64,000 nt of DNA from Streptomyces sp. NBC_01445 (GTDB lineage Bacteria > Actinomycetota > Actinomycetes > Streptomycetales > Streptomycetaceae), in the NCBI RefSeq assembly GCF_035918235.1, contig NZ_CP109485.1, forward strand, positions 1,674,001 to 1,738,000, written 5' to 3'. This document shows positions 24,330-32,759 of this stretch, in pieces. The translations under genes and the position numbers were made by a program. Below the pieces are notes generated by a model. That model was not told where the DNA came from, made no database searches, and was given only the letters and a program-made list of their open reading frames with translations. How positions within the stretch are numbered: the first letter of the stretch is position 1; each line of letters opens with the position of its first letter.

Positions 24330-26126
24330 ATGGCATCCCTGCTGCTGTCCCGCCGCGATCTCGAGTTCCTGCTGTACGAGTGGCTCGACGTCTGCGCGCT
24401 CACGTCCCGGGAGCGGTACGCGGACCACTCCCGCGAGACCTTCGACGCGGCGCTCGAGCTGAGCGAGCAGATCGCGACGCGGCACTTCGCCCCGCACAAC
24501 AAGAAGAACGACGCGCAGGAGCCCACCTTCGACGGGGAGCGGGTGCACATCATCCCCGAGGTGAAGGAGGCGCTCCGGGTCTTCGGGGAGTCGGGGCTCA
24601 TCGCGAGCACCATGGACCACGAGGTGGGCGGCGGGCAGCTGCCGTCGGTGGTCGCCGACGCGTGCTTCGCCTGGTTCCAGGCCGCGAACGTCGGCACGGC
24701 CGCGTACCCGTTCCTCACGATCGGCAACGCCAACCTCGTCCTCGCGCACGGCTCGAAGGAGCAGATCGACACCTTCGTACGCCCCATGGTGGAGGGCCGC
24801 TTCCTGGGCACGATGTGCCTCTCGGAGCCGCAGGCGGGATCGTCGCTCGCCGATGTGCGTACGCGGGCCGAGCGGCAGGAGGACGGGACGTACCGCCTCT
24901 TCGGGAACAAGATGTGGATCTCCGGTGGCGAGCACGAGCTGTCGGAGAACATCGTGCACCTCGTGCTCGCCAGGAACCCCGACGGGCCGGCCGGCGTGAA
25001 AGGCCTGTCGCTGTTCATCGTCCCCAAGGTCCTTGTACACGGCGACGGTTCGCCGGGTGAACGCAACGACGTGGTCCTTGCGGGCCTCAACCACAAGATG
25101 GGCTACCGGGGCACGACGAACACCCTCCTCAACTTCGGTGAGGGCGCCCACCGGCCGGGCGGCGCGCCGGGCGCCGTCGGGTATCTCGTCGGTGAGGAGA
25201 ACCGCGGGCTCTCCTACATGTTCCACATGATGAACGAGGCCCGGATCGGCGTCGGCCTGGGCGCCACCGCCCTCGGCTACACCGGCTATCTGCATGCTCT
25301 CGACTACGCCCGCACACGCCCGCAGGGCCGTCCTCTCGCGGGCAAGGACCCGGCCGCGCCGCAGGTCCCGATCCTCGCGCACGCCGACGTCCGCAGGATG
25401 CTCCTGGCCCAGAAGGCGTACGTGGAGGGGGCGTTGGCGCTCACCCTGTACTGCGGCCGCCTGCTCGACGAGCAGCACACCGGCGCCACGCCCGAGGCCC
25501 GCGCGCAGGCCCGGCTGCTGCTCGACGTGCTCACCCCGATCGCGAAGAGCTGGCCCTCGCAGTGGTGCCTGGAGGCCAACAGCCTCGCGATCCAGGTCCA
25601 CGGGGGCTACGGCTACACACGCGAGTACAACGTCGAGCAGTTCTACCGCGACAACCGTCTCAACCCCATCCACGAGGGCACGCACGGCATCCACGGTCTC
25701 GACCTGCTCGGCCGCAAGGTCGTCATGGACGGCGGGGCCGGGCTCCGCCTCCTCGTGGAGCGCGTCACCGCGACGGCCGCCCGCGCGGCCGAAGCGGGCG
25801 GAGAAGCTGCCGAGTACGGCGCCCGGCTCGACGCCGCCGTACTCCGTGCGGTCGCCGTGACCCAGCGCCTGTGGTCGACCGGCGACCCGGAGACCGCCCT
25901 GGCCAACGCGAGCGTCTACCTCGAAGCCGTCGGGCACGTCGTCGTCGCCTGGATATGGCTGGAGCAGCTGCTGGCCGCGGCCTCCGGCACGGAGGCCGTC
26001 CACGAGGGCAAGCGCGGCGCGTGCCGCTACTTCTTCCGGCATGAACTGCCCAAGACAGATGCGCAGTTCAACCTTCTGGAGTCCCTGGACCGGACGGCTG
26101 TCGATCTCGCGGAGGACGCGTTCTGA
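24330..26126 (+). CDS. acyl-CoA dehydrogenase
   Basis: FAD-dependent acyl-CoA dehydrogenase of 598 residues, longer than the 380-residue short forms and like the actinobacterial FadE-type enzymes with a C-terminal extension. The flavin-binding MCLSEPQAGSSLADVRT and WISGGEH, and the late block QVHGGYGYTREYNVEQFYRD, are present. The expected catalytic base is Glu449 in IHEGTHGI. I start at the ATG at 24330 with TGGAG upstream rather than at the ATG 45 bp earlier. It catalyses alpha,beta-desaturation of an acyl-CoA. The 3' end overlaps the convergent DUF6629 gene by 59 bp. Confidence 0.92.
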   Translation: MASLLLSRRDLEFLLYEWLDVCALTSRERYADHSRETFDAALELSEQIATRHFAPHNKKNDAQEPTFDGERVHIIPEVKEALRVFGESGLIASTMDHEVGGGQLPSVVADACFAWFQAANVGTAAYPFLTIGNANLVLAHGSKEQIDTFVRPMVEGRFLGTMCLSEPQAGSSLADVRTRAERQEDGTYRLFGNKMWISGGEHELSENIVHLVLARNPDGPAGVKGLSLFIVPKVLVHGDGSPGERNDVVLAGLNHKMGYRGTTNTLLNFGEGAHRPGGAPGAVGYLVGEENRGLSYMFHMMNEARIGVGLGATALGYTGYLHALDYARTRPQGRPLAGKDPAAPQVPILAHADVRRMLLAQKAYVEGALALTLYCGRLLDEQHTGATPEARAQARLLLDVLTPIAKSWPSQWCLEANSLAIQVHGGYGYTREYNVEQFYRDNRLNPIHEGTHGIHGLDLLGRKVVMDGGAGLRLLVERVTATAARAAEAGGEAAEYGARLDAAVLRAVAVTQRLWSTGDPETALANASVYLEAVGHVVVAWIWLEQLLAAASGTEAVHEGKRGACRYFFRHELPKTDAQFNLLESLDRTAVDLAEDAF

Positions 26127-26751
26127 CCGGCTGACCGGCGCTGCGGCCCGTCCACCGGAGCAGGGCGACGGAGCAGACGGCCGCGAACGCGCACCACGTC
26201 GAGATGAACTCCCACCGCCACAGCGCGACACACGCCGCCGCGCCGGCCGCGACCAGCACACCGAGCAGTACGAGGCCGCGGTCGGCGGACAGGAGCAGGG
26301 AGCCGACCGTGGCCAGGAGGTACCCGGCGACCAGGAGCCCGGCGTGCGGCAGGCCGAGGGCGTACCCGACGGTGTGCCCGCGGATCTCGGCGCTCACGGT
26401 GCGGGTCGCCAGTGCGTACGCGAGTCCCGCCGCGGTCACGGCCCCGGCCGCGAGCGGGATCAGCAGCCGCCCGCGGGCGCGCCGGGGCGCCGCGCACACC
26501 ACCCCGGCGGGCACCCACAGGGCCAGGACCGGGAGCGCGATCACGGCCCAGGCGAGGGTGGCGGGACCCGTCCCGCCACCGGACCGCCACAGGACGGACT
26601 CGACGATCTGATGGGCGCCGAGCAGCAGCGGCAGCGCCGCGAGCGGCAGGTCGCGGGGCCGTCGCGCGCGGACCGTCCGTGCGACGCATACGGCTCCCAC
26701 GGCGGCGATCGCGGTGCCCGCCACGAGATCGGCCGTCGCGCTCCAGCACAT
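26068..26751 (-). CDS. DUF6629-type membrane protein
   Basis: Membrane protein of 227 residues with about seven hydrophobic segments. The opening MCWSATADLVAG is the hallmark of DUF6629 proteins common in Streptomyces, whose function is unknown. The C-terminus is a basic, Pro-rich tail of about 20 residues that overlaps the acyl-CoA dehydrogenase 3' end, so the last residues may be poorly constrained. About 140 bp without genes separate it from the GntR gene. Confidence 0.8.
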   Translation of the reverse strand: MCWSATADLVAGTAIAAVGAVCVARTVRARRPRDLPLAALPLLLGAHQIVESVLWRSGGGTGPATLAWAVIALPVLALWVPAGVVCAAPRRARGRLLIPLAAGAVTAAGLAYALATRTVSAEIRGHTVGYALGLPHAGLLVAGYLLATVGSLLLSADRGLVLLGVLVAAGAAACVALWRWEFISTWCAFAAVCSVALLRWTGRSAGQPVRTRPPRDRQPSGPGTPEG

Positions 26752-26892
26752 GCCACATCACCACGGTTCCGGGTCGTGCGCGCCGACGCCCGTCGCCGTC
26801 CGCAGTGCGGCCACGCTACGACGCCGCGGGCCGCAGCCCGCCGCGCCGACACGGGAGCGGCGGGTCACGCGGCCGATCAGCCCGGCGGTGGG

Positions 26893-27576
26893 CTACTGCG
26901 CCCAGAGCCCTCGCACGTGCCCGAGGTGGCGGGTCATCACGGCGCGCACCGCCTCCTCGTCACGGGCGACCAGGGCGTCGAGGATCTCCAGGTGCTCCTC
27001 GGCCGACGCCTCCAGACGGCCCGCCTCGACCAGTGCGTTCAGCCCGTAGAGACGGGAACGCTTGCGCAGGTCGCCGACCACCTCGACCAGGTGCTCGTTG
27101 CCGGAGAGGGCGAGCAGCCCCAGGTGGAAGCGGATGTCCGCCTCGACGTACGCGATGAGGTCGCCGGCCACCGCCGCGTCGACGATCTCCCGCGCAACCG
27201 GGCGCAGCGCCTCCAGTGCCGCGAGGTCGGCGGTGATGGCGAGTTCCGCCGTGGTCGGGATCTCGATCAGTGAGCGGATGTGCTTGTACTCGTCGAGCTG
27301 CTTCTCGGAGACGGCCGTGACCCGGAAGCCCTTGTTCGGCACCGCGTCGACGAGGCCCTCTTTCGCGAGGTCGAGCATGGCCTCGCGCACCGGTGTCGCG
27401 GACACCCCGAAGCGGACGGCGAGGGTCGGCGCCGAATACACCTCGCCCGCCCGCAGCTCACCGGCGATCAGCGCGGCGCGCAGTGCGTCGGCGACCCGCT
27501 CGCGGTAGCTGCTGCGCGTCCCGCCGAGGCTGGGCAGGGCGGGAGCGGCGGACGGGGCGCTGCGCCGGTCGGCCAT
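26893..27576 (-). CDS. GntR-family (FCD) regulator of hydroxyproline catabolism
   Basis: Regulator of 227 residues with an N-terminal GntR winged helix (GEVYSAPTLAVRFGVSATPVREAM) and a C-terminal all-helical FCD domain with the metal-binding pattern of Asp and His residues (EADIRFHLGLLALSGN, HLEILDAL, MTRHLGHV). The ATG is preceded by AGGAGGACC. A perfect palindrome GTGACATGTCAC lies 17 bp upstream, and similar boxes precede the deaminase and dehydrogenase genes, so autoregulation and control of the hydroxyproline operon are likely. Confidence 0.9.
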   Translation of the reverse strand: MADRRSAPSAAPALPSLGGTRSSYRERVADALRAALIAGELRAGEVYSAPTLAVRFGVSATPVREAMLDLAKEGLVDAVPNKGFRVTAVSEKQLDEYKHIRSLIEIPTTAELAITADLAALEALRPVAREIVDAAVAGDLIAYVEADIRFHLGLLALSGNEHLVEVVGDLRKRSRLYGLNALVEAGRLEASAEEHLEILDALVARDEEAVRAVMTRHLGHVRGLWAQ

Positions 27577-27592
27577 GGGGTGGTCCTCCTAG

Positions 27593-27604
27593 GTGACATG
27601 TCAC
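27593..27604. promoter_or_regulatory. GntR operator, copy 1
   Basis: Perfect 12-bp palindrome GTGACATGTCAC upstream of the GntR gene. Related boxes occur at 29682-29693 and 32671-32679, each just upstream of a catabolic gene, which supports one regulon. Confidence 0.75.
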
Positions 27605-27695
27605 GTTCCACAAGTATCCCGTGGCGGGTGGAGTGCTACGGGGCGGGTGCTACGGGAGAGGTGTTGCGGGACAGGTGGCTGTTACGGGACTGGCG

Positions 27696-28697
27696 CTACA
27701 GCACAAATCCCGCCGGAAAGGGGTCGTCCGGATCGAGCAGGTACTGAGCCGTCCCGGTCACCCACGCGCGGCCGGTGAAGCTGGGCAGCACCGCCGGGGT
27801 CCCGGCCACGTCGGTGGTGTCGAGCAGCCGTCCGGTGAACTGGGTGCCGATGAACGACTCGTTCACGAACTCCGTGTGCAGCGGCAGTTCGCCGCGCGCG
27901 TGCAGCTGGGCCATGCGCGCGCTCGTTCCCGTGCCACAGGGTGAGCGGTCGAACCAGCCGGGGTGGATCGCCATCGCGTGCCGGGAGTACCGGGCGGTCG
28001 CCCCGGGCGCGTACAGATGGACGTGATGGCAGCCGCGGATGGACGGGTCCTCGGGGTGTACGGGCTCGTCCTTCGCGTTGATCGCGTCCATCAGCGCGAG
28101 ACCCGCCGCGAGGATGTCGTCCTTGCGTTCGCGCTCGAAGGGCAGGCCGAACCGGTCGAGCGGCAGGATCGCGTAGAAGTTGCCGCCGTAGGCCAGGTCG
28201 TACGTGACCGTGCGTCCGTCGGCGAGTGTGATCTCGCGGTCGAGGCCGACGGAGAACGACGGCACGTTCCGCAGGGTGACGGACTTCGCCGCACCGTTCT
28301 CCACGGCGACCTCGGCGACGACGAGCCCGGCGGGCGTGTCCAGGCGGATGGTGGTGACCGGTTCGACGACCTCGACCATGCCCGTCTCGACGAGGACGGT
28401 GGCGACGCCGATCGTCCCGTGCCCGCACATCGGGAGGTAGCCGGAGACCTCGATGTAGATGACGCCGAAGTCGCAGTCGGGCCTGGTCGGCGGCTGGAGG
28501 ATCGCTCCGCTCATCGCGGCGTGCCCGCGCGGCTCGTTCATCAGGAGCTGCTTGATGTCGTCGCGGTGCTCACGGAAGTACAGGCGGCGTTCGTTCATCG
28601 TGGCGCCGGGGACGGTACCGATGCCGCCGGTGATCACCCGTGTCGGCATGCCCTCGGTGTGCGAGTCGACCGCGTGCAGGACGAGTTTGCTGCGCAT
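27696..28697 (-). CDS. 4-hydroxyproline 2-epimerase (proline racemase family)
   Basis: Enzyme of 333 residues converting trans-4-hydroxy-L-proline to cis-4-hydroxy-D-proline. Both catalytic cysteines are present, Cys91 in MCGHGTIG and Cys254 in SPCGTGTSA, which marks a racemase or epimerase rather than the trans-3-hydroxyproline dehydratase subgroup that has Thr in place of one Cys. The start at MRSKLVLHAVDSHTEG matches the family's usual N-terminus; in-frame sequence upstream is unconserved. It is the last gene of the minus-strand hydroxyproline operon, 58 bp after the deaminase gene. Confidence 0.9.
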   Translation of the reverse strand: MRSKLVLHAVDSHTEGMPTRVITGGIGTVPGATMNERRLYFREHRDDIKQLLMNEPRGHAAMSGAILQPPTRPDCDFGVIYIEVSGYLPMCGHGTIGVATVLVETGMVEVVEPVTTIRLDTPAGLVVAEVAVENGAAKSVTLRNVPSFSVGLDREITLADGRTVTYDLAYGGNFYAILPLDRFGLPFERERKDDILAAGLALMDAINAKDEPVHPEDPSIRGCHHVHLYAPGATARYSRHAMAIHPGWFDRSPCGTGTSARMAQLHARGELPLHTEFVNESFIGTQFTGRLLDTTDVAGTPAVLPSFTGRAWVTGTAQYLLDPDDPFPAGFVL

Positions 28698-28755
28698 GTC
28701 GGAAGCGGCTCCCTGGAAGTGGATGCGGTGGACGTATGCGAGTGCGGTCGCGTGG

Positions 28756-29652
28756 TCAGACGAGACCGGCGGCGACCGCCTGTTCGGTGGCGGTGCGCAC
28801 CGCCTTCTCCTGGTCCGGCAGAAGCGGCATGCGCGGCGGGCGGCAGGGGCCTCCATGGCGGCCGATCATGTCCATGGACAGCTTGATGGCCTGGACGAAC
28901 TCCGGCCGCGAGTCCCACCGCAGGAGCGGGTGGAGCTGCCGGTAGAGGGAGGTCGCGGTGGCGAGGTCGCCCGACACGGCGGCGCGGTACAGCTCGACGG
29001 ACGCGGCGGGCAGCATGTTCGGGTACCCGGCGATCCAGCCCTTGGCGCCGGCCAGCGCCAGTTCGAGCAGGACGTCGTCCGCGCCGATCAACAGGTCGAG
29101 TTCCGGGGCGAGTTCGGCGATGCGGTACGCCCGCCGCACGTCTCCCGAGAACTCCTTGACCCCGCGGACGAACCCCTCGCGGTGCAGCTTCGCGAGCAGT
29201 TCCGGCACCAGGTCGACCTTGGTGTCGATGGGGTTGTTGTACGCGACGACGGGGAGGCCCACCGCGGCGACCGCCTCGTAGTGGGCGAGGACGGAACGCT
29301 CGTCGGCGCGGTAGGCGTTGGGCGGGAGCAGCATCACGGAGGCGCAGCCGGCGTCCTTGGCCTGCTCGGCCCAGCGGCCGGCCTCGGCGGAGCCGTAGGC
29401 GGCGACGCCGGGCATCACGCGCTGCCCGCCGATCGCGGCGACGGCCGTCTCGACGACCTTGGCACGCTCCTCCGGCGTGAGCACCTGGTACTCGCCGAGC
29501 GAGCCGTTGGGCACGACTCCGTCGCAGCCGTTCTCGACGAGCCAGGCACAATGCTCGGCGAATTTGGCGTAGTTGACGGAGAGGTCGTCGTTCAGCGGGA
29601 GCGGCGTGGCTACGAGGACGCCGTGCCAGGGGCTGCGCTCGGACGTGGTCAT
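28756..29652 (-). CDS. DHDPS-family 1-pyrroline-4-hydroxy-2-carboxylate deaminase
   Basis: Aldolase-superfamily TIM barrel of 298 residues. The Schiff-base lysine is Lys166 in GVKEFSGD and the conserved tyrosine Tyr138 is in VVAYNNP. In hydroxyproline catabolism this family deaminates and dehydrates the pyrroline intermediate to alpha-ketoglutarate semialdehyde, which fits its position between the epimerase and dehydrogenase genes. AGGAGA precedes the ATG. Dihydrodipicolinate or N-acetylneuraminate chemistry is possible by family but unlikely by context. Confidence 0.87.
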   Translation of the reverse strand: MTTSERSPWHGVLVATPLPLNDDLSVNYAKFAEHCAWLVENGCDGVVPNGSLGEYQVLTPEERAKVVETAVAAIGGQRVMPGVAAYGSAEAGRWAEQAKDAGCASVMLLPPNAYRADERSVLAHYEAVAAVGLPVVAYNNPIDTKVDLVPELLAKLHREGFVRGVKEFSGDVRRAYRIAELAPELDLLIGADDVLLELALAGAKGWIAGYPNMLPAASVELYRAAVSGDLATATSLYRQLHPLLRWDSRPEFVQAIKLSMDMIGRHGGPCRPPRMPLLPDQEKAVRTATEQAVAAGLV

Positions 29653-29681
29653 GGGCTGTGTCTCCTCTGTGCCTGTGGCGT

Positions 29682-29693
29682 GTGACATTGCAC
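29682..29693. promoter_or_regulatory. GntR operator, copy 2
   Basis: GTGACATTGCAC, an imperfect copy of the GntR palindrome, 29 bp upstream of the deaminase gene and about 60 bp after the FAD/BFD subunit gene. It implies an internal regulated promoter for the deaminase and epimerase genes. Confidence 0.6.
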
Positions 29694-29753
29694 TTATGGC
29701 TACGGTCTGATGTGAACGATCTGATGGATGCGTCCGTTGGCGGGGTGTCCGGG

Positions 29754-31169
29754 TCACTCGTCGGGCAGGTCCTCCCCCGCCCGAGCGAGCACTCCGAGCG
29801 GCACGGGGCGGGCGAACGGCCTTTTGGTCGGCTGCAGTTCACATCCCGCAAGACCGGCGACGGCCGGTCCGCACACGCGGCCCTGGCACCATCCCATACC
29901 GGCCCGGGTCAGCAGTTTCACGGTGCGCGCGTCCGTGGCCCCGAGCTCGCCGACCGCCTCACGGATCGCGGAGGCCGGCACCTCCTCGCAGCGGCACACG
30001 ACGGTGTCGTCGGTGACCTGCTCGGCCCAGTGCGCACGCGGCGCGAAGACAGCGTCGAGGGAGGCGATGAACTCCCTGCTCCTCGCACGGGACTTGGCGG
30101 CGGCCTCCCACGCCCGCGGTCGCCCCGCGAGCCGTGCCGCGGCGGAGCACCCCGCGATATGGCCCTCGGCGAGCGAGAGGGCGGCGCCGCCCACGCCGGT
30201 GGCCTCGCCCGCGGCCCACACTGCGTGGATGTCGGTGCGCTGCTCGTCGTCCACGGCCACGGCCGGGCCTTCGAGACGGCAGCCGAGCGTCTCGGCGAGG
30301 TCGGTGTGCGGCAGCAGGCCGTGGCCGACGGCGAGGGTGTCGCAGCGGACGACCTGCTCGGAGCCCGGCGCCACCCGCCCCTCGCGGTCGAGCGCGGCGA
30401 TGGTGACGGCTTCGAGCGTGCCGTCACCATGCGCTTCCACGACGGTGTGCCTGGCCTTCAACCGCACCCGGCGGCGCATCAGTTCGGCGACGTACCCGGC
30501 CCCTTCGACGAGCTTGTCCGGGTGGGCGGACAGCGTACGCGCGTGCCGGGCCACGCTCTTCGCCCCGGCGGACTCGACCAGCGCGGCGACCTCGGCACCG
30601 GCCGCTGCCAGTCCGGCGGCGACCGGCAGCAGCAGGGGCCCGGTGCCCGCCACGACGGCCGTACGCCCCTGGAGCACGAGTCCGCCCTTGAGCATGGCCT
30701 GCGCGCCGCCCGCGGTGATCACACCCGGCAGGGTCCAGCCCGGGAAAGGCAGCACCTTCTCGTAGGCGCCGGTCGCCAGGATGACGGCGTCCGCACGCAC
30801 CACGGACGGCTCCTCCTGGGCCGGACCGTGCAGCGTGTGGACGAGGAAGCCGGATGTCTCGTCGAGCCGTTCCACGCACCACACGTGATGATCCGTCAGG
30901 TGGGTGATGCGGCCCGTCGCGATCTGTGCGGCCAGGCCGTCCCGCAGCCGCTCCCAGGTCCGCCACTGGTGGTGGAGCGCCTGCGGGCGGCGGGCCCCCA
31001 GTTCCTCTGCGGGCTGGCGGTAGAACTGGCCGCCGGCCTGCGCGCCCGCGTCGATCAGCGTCACGCGGCTCCCGCGGACGGCCGCGGCGAGTGCGGCGGC
31101 CAGCCCGGCGGGCCCGGCGCCGATCACGGCGAGCGTGCGCGCCGAGCCCTCATGTGCGCCACGCTTCAT
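29754..31169 (-). CDS. D-hydroxyproline dehydrogenase, FAD/NAD(P)-binding subunit with BFD-like iron-sulfur domain
   Basis: Flavoprotein of 471 residues with a dinucleotide fold (VIGAGPAGLAAALAAAVRG) near the N-terminus, a second nucleotide-binding stretch (AVVAGTGPLLLPVAAG), and a C-terminal BFD-like [2Fe-2S] domain with CRCEE and, about 30 residues later, CQGRVCGPAV. This matches the alpha-type subunit of heterotrimeric hydroxyproline, octopine/nopaline or HcnB-like dehydrogenases. The ATG overlaps the small ferredoxin-like gene as ATGA. Confidence 0.87.
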   Translation of the reverse strand: MKRGAHEGSARTLAVIGAGPAGLAAALAAAVRGSRVTLIDAGAQAGGQFYRQPAEELGARRPQALHHQWRTWERLRDGLAAQIATGRITHLTDHHVWCVERLDETSGFLVHTLHGPAQEEPSVVRADAVILATGAYEKVLPFPGWTLPGVITAGGAQAMLKGGLVLQGRTAVVAGTGPLLLPVAAGLAAAGAEVAALVESAGAKSVARHARTLSAHPDKLVEGAGYVAELMRRRVRLKARHTVVEAHGDGTLEAVTIAALDREGRVAPGSEQVVRCDTLAVGHGLLPHTDLAETLGCRLEGPAVAVDDEQRTDIHAVWAAGEATGVGGAALSLAEGHIAGCSAAARLAGRPRAWEAAAKSRARSREFIASLDAVFAPRAHWAEQVTDDTVVCRCEEVPASAIREAVGELGATDARTVKLLTRAGMGWCQGRVCGPAVAGLAGCELQPTKRPFARPVPLGVLARAGEDLPDE

Positions 31170-31498
31170 GGCCCCTCCCCCTCCGCCGCGTCGTCGTGCC
31201 CGGTGCCGTGCTGCGTGCGGATGTCGTCGCCGGGTTCTGCCCGTACGAGGCAAGCCCGTTGGTTGGGGCGGCCGTTGACGGTCACGAGGCAGTCGAAGCA
31301 GACGCCGATGCCGCAGAAGACTCCCCGCGGCTCGCCCGTGCCGCGCGTGGTGCGCCATGCGGTGACGCCCGCCGACCACAGCGCCGCGGCGACGGTCTGC
31401 CCGGGCAGCACCGCGATCTGCGCGCCGTCGAACGTGGCGGTGTGAGCGGGTCCTGGTTCTGCCCTGACGAGATCCAGTGGTGTGCGCTTGCTGGTCAA
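31166..31498 (-). CDS. D-hydroxyproline dehydrogenase, small (2Fe-2S) subunit
   Basis: Small ferredoxin-like subunit of 110 residues. The cysteine pattern FCGIGVCFDCLVTVNG followed by RACL about 10 residues on matches SoxD/HcnA-type [2Fe-2S] proteins. There is no ATG or GTG near the conserved N-terminus. The best start is TTG 31498, overlapping the upstream stop as TTGA, with GAGGAGG at ideal distance. It transfers electrons between the two flavin subunits. Confidence 0.85.
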   Translation of the reverse strand: MTSKRTPLDLVRAEPGPAHTATFDGAQIAVLPGQTVAAALWSAGVTAWRTTRGTGEPRGVFCGIGVCFDCLVTVNGRPNQRACLVRAEPGDDIRTQHGTGHDDAAEGEGP

Positions 31499-32661
31499 GA
31501 CGCCTCCTCGGGGAACCGGTCCGGGCGGAACGGCGCGAGCGCGGGATCCGGCCCTCCGCCGCCGAGCGCTCCGGCGATCAAGTGCCCTGTGCCCGTGGCG
31601 AGTCCGATGCCGGCGCCCTCGTGCCCGCAGGCGTGGAAGAGGCCGGGCACGCGCGCGTCCGGCCCGATGGCCGGCAGATGATCCGGCATGTACGGGCGGA
31701 AACCGAGGTAGGACCGCATCACTCGGACGCTCTCCAGGAAGGGGAACAGCCGTGCCGCCCCCGCCGCCAGCGACCGCACGACCGGCAGCGAGAACGCGCT
31801 GTCGAAGCCGACGCGTTCGCGGCTCGCGCCGATCAGCACGGGACCGGCCGCGGTGCCCTCGACGACCGGCGACGTCTGCAGGGCAGCCGAGTCGCTCGCG
31901 ACGTCGGCCACGTAGTCGGCGGCGTACACCTTGTGCCGGACCAGGCGCGGCAGCGGCTCGGTGACGAGGACGAAACCGCGCCGCGGCAGCACCGGCAGCC
32001 GGACCCCGGCGAGGGCGGCCAGCTCGCCGCCCCAGGTACCTGCCGCGTTCACCACGGCGGGGGCGTGGATCTCGCCCCGGCCGGTACGGACGCCTCGTAC
32101 GGAACCGTCCGCCGCCCGGAGCACCGCGGTGACGGGCGCGCCGGTCAGCAGCCGTGCTCCCGCCGCGCGCGCAAGGCGTACGAGGTGCGCGGCGGCCAGC
32201 GTGGGCATCACCTGGGCGTCCTGCGGGTAGTAAACGCCGCCCGGCATGCCGGGGGCGAGTTCCGGTTCGAGGACGTAGAGCTCGTCGGCCGTGACGGCGC
32301 GCGCGTCGACACCGGCGTCGCGCTGCTGCACGGCGAACTTCTCCAGTGCCGCCAGGCCTTCGCCGGACGACGCCACGACGACTCCGCCCTTGGCCTCGAA
32401 CTCGACGGCCTCGGCCACCCCCGGCTCGGCGGTGAGTTCGGTCCACAACCGGGCGGAAAGCAGGGCGAGTTCGAGCTCGGGGCCCGGTTCCTTGTCGGAG
32501 ACGAGCAGGTTCCCCTCGCCCGCGCCGGTGGTGCCTCCGGCCACGGGGCCCCGGTCCACCAGGGCGACGGAATGCCCCGCCCGCGCCGCATAGAGGGCAC
32601 AGGCAGCGCCCACCATTCCGGCGCCGACCACCACAACATCGCAGGTCAGACGCGTAGTCAC
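31495..32661 (-). CDS. D-hydroxyproline dehydrogenase, FAD-dependent DAO-type subunit
   Basis: Amine/amino-acid oxidoreductase of the D-amino-acid/sarcosine oxidase fold, 388 residues. The FAD motif VVVVGAGMVGAACALYAARAG is N-terminal and the C-terminal flavin-contact region reads CGHEGAGIGLATGTG. It is expected to oxidise cis-4-hydroxy-D-proline to the pyrroline carboxylate. It starts at GTG; CATAGT on the minus strand lies 7 bases upstream, giving a predicted leaderless transcript, and overlaps a GntR half-box. First gene of the catabolic operon. Confidence 0.87.
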   Translation of the reverse strand: MTTRLTCDVVVVGAGMVGAACALYAARAGHSVALVDRGPVAGGTTGAGEGNLLVSDKEPGPELELALLSARLWTELTAEPGVAEAVEFEAKGGVVVASSGEGLAALEKFAVQQRDAGVDARAVTADELYVLEPELAPGMPGGVYYPQDAQVMPTLAAAHLVRLARAAGARLLTGAPVTAVLRAADGSVRGVRTGRGEIHAPAVVNAAGTWGGELAALAGVRLPVLPRRGFVLVTEPLPRLVRHKVYAADYVADVASDSAALQTSPVVEGTAAGPVLIGASRERVGFDSAFSLPVVRSLAAGAARLFPFLESVRVMRSYLGFRPYMPDHLPAIGPDARVPGLFHACGHEGAGIGLATGTGHLIAGALGGGGPDPALAPFRPDRFPEEAS

Positions 32662-32670
32662 GCCAGTACT

Positions 32671-32679
32671 ATGTCACAT
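32671..32679. promoter_or_regulatory. GntR operator, copy 3 (imperfect)
   Basis: ATGTCACAT, read as ATGTGACAT on the minus strand, partly matches the GntR palindrome and overlaps the putative -10 of the dehydrogenase operon. It also lies 80 bp upstream of the divergent aminopeptidase gene, so it might affect both. Confidence 0.55.
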
Positions 32680-32759
32680 GTTCCCAAGCGCGCCAAGGGT
32701 CACTAGGCTGACAGGCAGCTCAGCCGAAACCACTACGGAACACAGCAGAAGGGTGCACC

